Assembly: GCA_918219625.1 (NCBI GenBank)
Contig: CAKJXT010000109.1
Location: 1 to 28,004, forward strand
Reading direction: 5' to 3'
Source: Bacilli bacterium
Lineage (GTDB): Bacteria; Bacillota_I; Bacilli_A; RF39; UBA660
DNA: 28,004 bases
In this document: in pieces, positions 23,914 to 28,004 of the stretch
How positions within the stretch are numbered: position 1 is the stretch's first letter
How the letters are laid out: every line of letters starts with the position of its first letter
The notes under the pieces: generated by a model
Told to the model about the DNA's origin: nothing
Database searches by the model: none
The model's input: the letters and a program-made list of their open reading frames with translations, nothing else
Made by a program: the position numbers and the translations under genes

Positions 23914-24273
23914 ATGGATATTTTTTGTAAAATAATTAATGGTGAAATACCTTCATATAAATTATATGAAGATGAATTTGTTCTAGCATTCTTAGATATA
24001 AGTCCACAAGCAAATGGACACACACTAATAATACCTAAAAAACACTATCTAGATATTGATGATATTGATAATGAAACACTAAATCATATATCAGATACAG
24101 CTAGATATATTAAAAAATTATTAATAAACAAACTTAACTGTAATGGTGTAACATTCGTACAAAATAATGGAGAATGCCAAGAGGTAAAGCATTACCACCT
24201 ACACGCTATTCCACACTATAAAGAAAATCAAGAATTAGAAGAAGTATCAGAAATTTATGAAAAATTAAAATAG
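23914..24273 (+). CDS. HIT-family nucleotide hydrolase
   Basis: 119-aa histidine-triad protein that hydrolyses or transfers nucleoside monophosphates (AMP-lysine, AMP-NH2 and similar). It starts with IFCKIINGEIPSYKLYED, has LAFLDISPQANGHTLIIPKKHY, and the catalytic triad H93-x-H95-x-H97 in KHYHLHAIPHY. It is complete, though the N-terminal side of the triad is shortened compared with the usual Q-x-V-x-H-x-H-x-H. ATG at 23914 follows GGAGATGATTAT. It is monocistronic and divergent from sufC. Confidence 0.94.
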   Translation: MDIFCKIINGEIPSYKLYEDEFVLAFLDISPQANGHTLIIPKKHYLDIDDIDNETLNHISDTARYIKKLLINKLNCNGVTFVQNNGECQEVKHYHLHAIPHYKENQELEEVSEIYEKLK

Positions 24274-24290
24274 GGAATCCCTATTTTTTT
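24267..24290 (+). terminator. Terminator of the HIT gene
   Basis: AAAATAGGG (24267-24275), loop AAT, CCCTATTTT (24279-24287), then T. The stop codon is inside the stem. Confidence 0.85.
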
Positions 24291-24294
24291 TAAT

Positions 24295-24325
24295 AAAAAA
24301 AATTCAACCTAACTCTTAGGTTGAA
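24295..24325 (-). terminator. Terminator of the spoVA operon
   Basis: TTCAACCTAA (24325-24316), loop GAG, TTAGGTTGAA (24312-24303), then a T run on the - strand. It overlaps the spoVAE stop codon. Confidence 0.88.
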
Positions 24326-24659
24326 ATAAAAAGCTTAAAAACACAGAAAATATAATAGCCGAAGAAATACCAGAAGCAGTAAGATCAAATATTCCCATAA
24401 AAAGACCCATTATACCATAATTAAGTGTTGATGCCATCGCTCCATGAATAAGTAAATGCCCAAAACTAGTAATAGGAACACAAGCTCCACCACCAGCCCA
24501 TAATATAATCTTATCATAAATTCCAAATATATCTAAAAATGCACCAATAACAACAAATAAAGCCGTAATATGCCCAGGAGTAAGCTTAGTATTATCTAAA
24601 ATAATTTGACCAATTAAGCAAACTAATCCACAAAATAAGAAAGCATTAAAATATATCAC
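24309..24659 (-). CDS. spoVAE: Stage V sporulation protein AE
   Basis: 116-aa integral membrane subunit of the SpoVA channel, which moves Ca-dipicolinic acid into the forespore and out during germination. Several hydrophobic segments cover most of its length (FNAFLFCGLVCLIGQIIL, TALFVVIGAFLDIFGIYDKI, ASTLNYGIMGLFMGIFDL, SSAIIFSVFLSFLF) and the block AGGGACVPITSFGHLLIHGA is typical of SpoVAE/AEb. The start is GTG overlapping the spoVAD stop by one base (TAGTG). The operon here is the minimal C-D-E set common in Clostridia. Confidence 0.93.
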   Translation of the reverse strand: MIYFNAFLFCGLVCLIGQIILDNTKLTPGHITALFVVIGAFLDIFGIYDKIILWAGGGACVPITSFGHLLIHGAMASTLNYGIMGLFMGIFDLTASGISSAIIFSVFLSFLFQPKS

Positions 24660-25645
24660 TATATTACCTCCAAACTAATCGCATGCGCAATACTAGGAAT
24701 AGATAACTTTTGATTCACCATAGTAGGACTCATTAAAGCACCTGTAGCTACAAGTAAAACTCTATTTAATTCTCCTTTTTTCATCTTATTAAAAACATAA
24801 GAATAAGCAACTAAAGGAAGACATGCAGGACCGGATCCCCCAGCATACACAGGTTGTCTATCAATATCATAAATCATACTAGCGCAATCATCATAATTCT
24901 TAAGGTCAATATTATATTCAGTTCTCATATATTCTTGTAAAATCTTCTTACCATAAATTCCTAAATCACCAGATAAAATTAAATCATAATAACCAGCTTC
25001 ACGCTTAGTATTCATCAAATGCTTATAAATAGTATCCCCACAAGCAGCAGCCATAACGCCACCCATATTATAAACATCTTTTATACCCATATCTACAACT
25101 GTACCAATTGTACTACTATCAACCCGAACACCTTTCTTATCACGAGATAAATAGGCACTACAACCACCAGTAACAGTAAAAGTAGTATAACTCTTTTTAG
25201 GTCCGCCATATTCAACAGGATATCTAAACTGTTTTTCAGCAGAATTATTATGACTAGAAACAGAACAGATGACATTATCAACACACTTATGTTCAACCAT
25301 ATTAGAACCAATAATTAAACCTTCAACACTAGTCGCACAAGCATTATAAACACCTAAAAAAGGAATACCTAAACGACTAGCTGCATAATTAGAACTAGTT
25401 AACTGATTCATTAAATCACCAGAAATATGTAAATCAATTTGAAATCTAGTCATGCTTAATTTATCTAATAAAATATCAATAGACTCATCAATCAATTTAC
25501 TCTCTGCTTGCTCAAAAGTCCTTTCTCCAAAATAAAAATCACCATAACTCTTATCATATAACTTACTAAAAGGACCATTAGCCTCATATGGGCCAGTAAC
25601 AGTACTAACCATATTTAAATAAACATTATCATATCTATGTGTCAT
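24659..25645 (-). CDS. spoVAD: Stage V sporulation protein AD
   Basis: 328-aa thiolase-fold protein of the SpoVA complex that binds dipicolinic acid at the inner spore membrane. Recognisable blocks: TGPYEANGPF, YGDFYFGERTFEQAESKLI, LGVYNACATSVEGLIIG with the thiolase-like Cys, HNNSAEKQFRYPVEYGGPKK, CSAYLSRDKKGVRV and AGGSGPACLPLV. The length is close to the usual 330-340 aa. It starts one base after spoVAC with GGGGGTATAGT upstream and is followed by spoVAE with overlap. Confidence 0.95.
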   Translation of the reverse strand: MTHRYDNVYLNMVSTVTGPYEANGPFSKLYDKSYGDFYFGERTFEQAESKLIDESIDILLDKLSMTRFQIDLHISGDLMNQLTSSNYAASRLGIPFLGVYNACATSVEGLIIGSNMVEHKCVDNVICSVSSHNNSAEKQFRYPVEYGGPKKSYTTFTVTGGCSAYLSRDKKGVRVDSSTIGTVVDMGIKDVYNMGGVMAAACGDTIYKHLMNTKREAGYYDLILSGDLGIYGKKILQEYMRTEYNIDLKNYDDCASMIYDIDRQPVYAGGSGPACLPLVAYSYVFNKMKKGELNRVLLVATGALMSPTMVNQKLSIPSIAHAISLEVI

Positions 25646-25646
25646 A

Positions 25647-26087
25647 CTATACCCCCATTACCAATAATCTTAATAAACCAAAAATATATGCACTAACAAC
25701 ACCATATACAATAACACTTCCAGCAAGTTTAAATATATTAGAACCTAGTCCTAAAACTAATCCTTCTTTTCTATACTCTAAAGCAGCACTCTGCATAGCG
25801 TGAGCAAACCCAGTAATAGGAATAATTAAACCACACCTACAAAAATGAACAATTCTATCAAAAAACCCTAAACAAGTAAATAAACATCCTATAAAAATTA
25901 AAGTAACAATCATAAATACAGAAGCATCTTTAGTAGGAATATTTAAGTAATAAGAATAAAATTCCATCAAAACCTCACCTAAAACACCCATTAAGCCACC
26001 TATAACAAAAGCAATCAATCCATTATAAACTCTATTTTCTTTAGGAGTATACTTATCAACAATACTCTGATACTTTCTCTTTTCCAT
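25647..26087 (-). CDS. spoVAC: Stage V sporulation protein AC
   Basis: 146-aa membrane protein of the SpoVA channel, thought to form a mechanosensitive pore. After a basic N-terminus (MEKRKYQSIVDKYTPKENRVYN) come GLIAFVIGGLMGVLGEVLM, SVFMIVTLIFIGCLFTCLGFF, the family block GLIIPITGFAHAMQSAALEYRKEG and LAGSVIVYGVVSAYIFGLL. The frame is open to 26183, but ATG at 26087 after GGTGATTAT is the start. It is the first gene of the operon; a SigG-like promoter is just upstream. Confidence 0.94.
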   Translation of the reverse strand: MEKRKYQSIVDKYTPKENRVYNGLIAFVIGGLMGVLGEVLMEFYSYYLNIPTKDASVFMIVTLIFIGCLFTCLGFFDRIVHFCRCGLIIPITGFAHAMQSAALEYRKEGLVLGLGSNIFKLAGSVIVYGVVSAYIFGLLRLLVMGV

Positions 26088-26101
26088 ATAATCACCATTA
26101 A

Positions 26102-26130
26102 TATTTTGTAAAAAAAATTGAAATTTATAC
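26102..26130 (-). promoter_or_regulatory. SigG/SigF-like promoter of spoVA
   Basis: On the - strand GTATA (26130-26126), 17-nt spacer, CAAAATA (26108-26102) matches the forespore consensus GHATR-N17-CATNHTA except at one -10 position. The predicted leader would be very short (about 8 nt, starting near GGTGAT), which lowers confidence. spoVA is SigG-dependent in B. subtilis. Confidence 0.35.
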
Positions 26131-26232
26131 AATTTTAAAAAACATAAAAATAAATAAAACAAAAAATAAAAATCTGTATACAAAAATTAAAAATCTACAT
26201 TTTTTTTAAAACAAAATATCAAAAACACTCAT

Positions 26233-26261
26233 TTGAACTATATTTTTATATATGATAACAT
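26233..26261 (+). promoter_or_regulatory. Promoter of the structured RNA
   Basis: TTGAAC (26233-26238), 17-nt spacer, TAACAT (26256-26261) with TG one base upstream. The predicted start is G26268, exactly the first base of stem A of the RNA. Confidence 0.6.
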
Positions 26262-26267
26262 GTACAT

Positions 26268-26432
26268 GAAAGGAGAAAAATCATAATAATTCCCGTTAGA
26301 TTTGAGTACGTTTGCCTATAAACTTCTCCTTTCAAAAACTTTCTTCAAACATGAAATCGTTCATATAAAAGCCTCTTACTCACTATAAAGTACTCAATCT
26401 AAAAAAACAATAGAATATCTCTATTGTTTTTT
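26268..26432 (+). ncRNA. Candidate structured RNA (about 165 nt) with H-type pseudoknot
   Basis: Four pairings stand out. Stem A: GAAAGGAGAA (26268-26277) with TTCTCCTTTC (26324-26333), perfect over 10 bp. Stem B: TTAGATTTGAGTAC (26296-26309) with GTACTCAATCTAA (26390-26402), 13 bp with one bulged T. Order A-B-A'-B' makes a pseudoknot, or two alternative folds. Hairpin C: ATGAA-ATCG-TTCAT (26351-26364). Hairpin D is the terminator at 26406-26432. There is no protein frame. The promoter, predicted start and terminator define a + strand unit opposite to the sigF/spoVA genes. I cannot assign it to a known family; 6S, SRP, RNase P and tmRNA signatures are not visible. A sporulation-linked RNA such as CsfG is one idea to test. 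Confidence 0.6.
26399..26432. terminator. Bidirectional terminator between sigF and the structured RNA
   Basis: AACAATAGA (26406-26414), 5-nt loop, TCTATTGTT (26420-26428) with T runs on both strands. It serves sigF on the - strand and the RNA on the + strand. Confidence 0.88.
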
Positions 26433-27088
26433 CATGCTGCCAAATTATCTCTTAATTTAGACAATACCTTTTGTTCTTTCCTAGAAACTTGAACTTGAGA
26501 AATACCTAAATTAGATGCAACTTCAGACTGAGTTAGATTTTGAACATACCTTTCATTAATAAGTTCTCTATCAAAAGAATTAAGCTTAAGTAATTCTTCT
26601 TTTAAAGCAACTAAAGTACTCATATCCATACAATTAATATCAGGAATAGTATCAAGAAGTGTTATCTCTCTTCCTTCATCATTAATAACACTATCAGTAC
26701 TCATTATAGGATATCTAGCCTTCATAGCTTCAACTACAAAATAACTATCAATTTCTAAATAATCAGCAAGCTCATCTACAGTAGGCTCTCTCATTAATTT
26801 TTGAGTTAACAATATACTTGCGCGTTCAATTCTGGAATTTAGCTTACTAATTTCTCTACTAACTTTAATACCCTTATCCTTCTTAACATAATTACTAATC
26901 TCACCTAAGATATAAGGATATGCATAAGTAGAAAACTTAGTATTATAACTTTCATCATACTTTTTATAAGCATTAATAAGACCTATACATCCAACTTGAA
27001 ATAAATCCTCCTTATTACCATTAAATAAAGTCGCAATCTTATAAATCAAATTCTTGTTTTGTTCAATAAGAACAGATAAAGATTCCAT
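26432..27088 (-). CDS. sigF: Sporulation sigma factor SigF
   Basis: 218-aa sigma-70 family factor of the SigF/SigG group, the first forespore-specific sigma. Region 2 is seen in NKNLIYKIATLF, DLFQVGCIGLINAYKKYD and TKFSTYAYPYILGEISNYVKKD; region 3 in SRIERASILLTQKLMREPTVDELADYL; region 4 with the HTH in FDRELINERYVQNLTQSEVASNLGISQVQVSRKEQ. It is shorter than Bacillus SigF (about 255 aa) at the N-terminus. The assignment to SigF rather than SigG rests on its place between spoIIAA and the spoVA operon. It lies 9 nt after spoIIAA with GAGGAGGATA as ribosome binding site; spoIIAB, which normally intervenes, is missing. Confidence 0.9.
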   Translation of the reverse strand: MESLSVLIEQNKNLIYKIATLFNGNKEDLFQVGCIGLINAYKKYDESYNTKFSTYAYPYILGEISNYVKKDKGIKVSREISKLNSRIERASILLTQKLMREPTVDELADYLEIDSYFVVEAMKARYPIMSTDSVINDEGREITLLDTIPDINCMDMSTLVALKEELLKLNSFDRELINERYVQNLTQSEVASNLGISQVQVSRKEQKVLSKLRDNLAA

Positions 27089-27097
27089 TATCCTCCT

Positions 27098-27439
27098 CTA
27101 AATAAAATCAAAAGCAGCAAGTTCATCATTTAAATCAGTCATATACTGAAATAACCTTGTTCCTTCAATCTTATTATGTATATTAGTATTTTGAGTACAA
27201 CAAAGTAAACTAACACCACGATTCTTCTTACAAATTTCATAATTATAAAACAATCTACTAATTCCTTTTAAATCAATACGAGATAAATTACTGACATTAA
27301 AAACAACATTACGAATACCATTATCCTTAATTAATGTTGTTACAGAATAATCAAAATCATTAATAGTCCTCTTAGTAAGCTCACCACAAAGTCTTATAAA
27401 AAGTATTCCTCTTCTAAATTCAAAATTAACATCAAGCAT
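27098..27439 (-). CDS. spoIIAA: SpoIIAA-like STAS protein lacking the phospho-serine
   Basis: 113-aa STAS-domain protein at the position of spoIIAA. The sequence follows SpoIIAA closely in GILFIRLCGELTKRT and IRNVVFNVSNLSRID, but where Bacillus has D-S-S-G-L with the Ser phosphorylated by SpoIIAB, this protein has D56-L57-K58-G59-I60, so no hydroxyl residue is available. The kinase/anti-sigma gene spoIIAB is also missing between it and sigF. The start follows GAGGTGATTAT. A Spo0A box lies about 52 nt upstream. It may still bind an anti-sigma factor encoded elsewhere or have lost the switch; annotate as anti-anti-sigma-like. Confidence 0.82.
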   Translation of the reverse strand: MLDVNFEFRRGILFIRLCGELTKRTINDFDYSVTTLIKDNGIRNVVFNVSNLSRIDLKGISRLFYNYEICKKNRGVSLLCCTQNTNIHNKIEGTRLFQYMTDLNDELAAFDFI

Positions 27440-27450
27440 ATAATCACCTC

Positions 27451-27535
27451 AAAATATACTTTAACACACATAAAAAACCAAAACATTAAATTCGACAAAA
27501 CTAGATAATAATTTCAAAAATTAAAATATACTTTA
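27451..27535. repeat. 13-bp direct repeat in the spoIIAA-sigK intergenic region
   Basis: AAAATATACTTTA occurs perfectly at 27451-27463 and 27523-27535, 72 bp apart. Each copy is close to one of the two divergent starts. In this AT-rich sequence a chance match is possible. Confidence 0.5.
27491..27499 (-). promoter_or_regulatory. Spo0A box upstream of spoIIAA
   Basis: TTTGTCGAA on the - strand is a perfect match to the 0A box TTTGTCRAA. In B. subtilis spoIIA is directly activated by Spo0A~P, so the position between the spoIIAA-like gene and sigK is meaningful. The overlapping GTCGAATTT also fits the SigH -10 pattern. Confidence 0.65.
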
Positions 27536-27549
27536 TTAGGAGTGATTGT

Positions 27550-28004
27550 ATGATTTTAAAAATATTAAAATACTTATTTAAAGACTTTTATATATTTACT
27601 GCTGCTTATTCAAATGACATATTTCCAGAACCACTATCAAAAGAAGATGAAGAAGAAAATGTAAAAAAAATGTTTCTAGGTGATAAAGATGCAAGAAACA
27701 AATTAATAGAACACAATCTAAGACTAGTCGCACACATAGTAAAAAAATATGACAATAAAAATGAAACAGACGATCTAATAAGTATAGGAACAATTGGACT
27801 AATAAAAGGAATAGACACATTCTCATATAAACATGGAACAAGAATTACAACCTACTGCGCTAGATGCATAGAAAATGAAATACTAATGAACTATAGAAAT
27901 AATAAGAAAAACAACAAAAATGTAAGTATAAATGAATCAATTGGATTTGATAAAGATGGAAATGAAATAACACTTTTAGATATATTAAAAACACCAGATC
28001 CTGA
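27550..28004 (+). CDS. sigK: Sporulation sigma factor SigK (partial, cut by window end)
   Basis: The frame is open from ATG 27550 to the last base (151 codons seen), so the 3' part is outside. AGGAG at 27538-27542 precedes the start. The N-terminus has a hydrophobic 20-residue pro-like sequence (MILKILKYLFKDFYIF...), then FPEPLSKEDEEE, ARNKLIEHNLRLVAHIVKKY, DLISIGTIGLIKGIDTF, TTYCARCIENEILMNYRNNK and IGFDKDGNEITLLDIL, which match SigK almost block by block (SigE is the alternative). SigK is the late mother-cell sigma that drives coat genes and gerE. There is no skin-type interruption in the visible part. Confidence 0.93.
   Translation, partial: MILKILKYLFKDFYIFTAAYSNDIFPEPLSKEDEEENVKKMFLGDKDARNKLIEHNLRLVAHIVKKYDNKNETDDLISIGTIGLIKGIDTFSYKHGTRITTYCARCIENEILMNYRNNKKNNKNVSINESIGFDKDGNEITLLDILKTPDP

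Noticed and set aside
26281..26320. Very short peptide frame (IIPVRFEYVCL) in the structured RNA
   Set aside because: It has no ATG, GTG or TTG start at a suitable distance from AGGAG, so translation is unsupported.
27596..27841. Two - strand frames opposite sigK
   Set aside because: Shadows of the partial sigK gene, which has strong family similarity.

Overview
The window comes from an AT-rich, endospore-forming Bacillota genome (Bacilli/Erysipelotrichia-like or a related uncultured gut lineage; I cannot be more precise). The evidence is very low GC, strong GGAGG-type ribosome binding sites, rho-independent terminators after most transcription units, TGA used as a stop codon, and sporulation genes: gerM, gerE, spoIIIAH, spoVAC-D-E, sigF, a spoIIAA-like gene and the start of sigK.

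Layout. 1-2100: two small XRE regulators flanking tandem operator-like repeats, a BRO/DinD-like protein and a GNAT acetyltransferase. 2173-2401: tRNA-Ile(GAT) and tRNA-Lys(CTT), each with its own promoter. 2547-4910: phosphoketolase on the + strand. 4929-10334 (- strand): VanY-type carboxypeptidase, CTP synthase with a leader attenuator, alpha/beta hydrolase, D-Ala-D-Ala ligase and rubrerythrin. 10411-13750: conserved unknown, NAPE-PLD/UlaG-like metallohydrolase, NUDIX hydrolase, MurG. 13862-17060: an accessory locus described below. 17103-17179: tRNA-Arg(TCT). 17225-19414: gerM, gerE, spoIIIAH and a small membrane protein. 19473-23745: a compact suf operon (sufC, a short sufD, sufS), two DUF1292-like genes around a gene of unknown function, and secG. 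23914-24273: a HIT protein on the + strand. 24309-27439: spoVACDE, an independent structured RNA on the + strand, sigF and spoIIAA. 27550-end: sigK, cut by the window edge.

Most unusual locus (13862-17054). Three tightly packed - strand genes encode a diverged GTP-cyclohydrolase-II-like protein with a long unknown C-terminal half, a CYTH/triphosphate-tunnel protein and an unrecognised 272-aa protein. Back to back with their promoter is a complete + strand transcription unit for a 64-nt RNA. It has a TTGCAT-N17-TATAAT promoter, a predicted start exactly at the first base of a 7-bp acceptor-like stem, a second 5-bp arm stacked on that stem, an encoded CCA end and a terminator. The acceptor stem carries G3.U70 with discriminator A73, the identity elements sufficient for alanyl-tRNA synthetase on minihelices. 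I infer a non-ribosomal, probably alanylated, tRNA-like RNA that works with the divergent enzymes; I do not know a described system of this composition.

Other points of note: a roughly 165-nt pseudoknotted RNA candidate between sigF and spoVAC; a spoIIAA homologue lacking the phosphorylated serine, with spoIIAB missing from the operon; and a perfect Spo0A box in the spoIIAA/sigK intergenic region.
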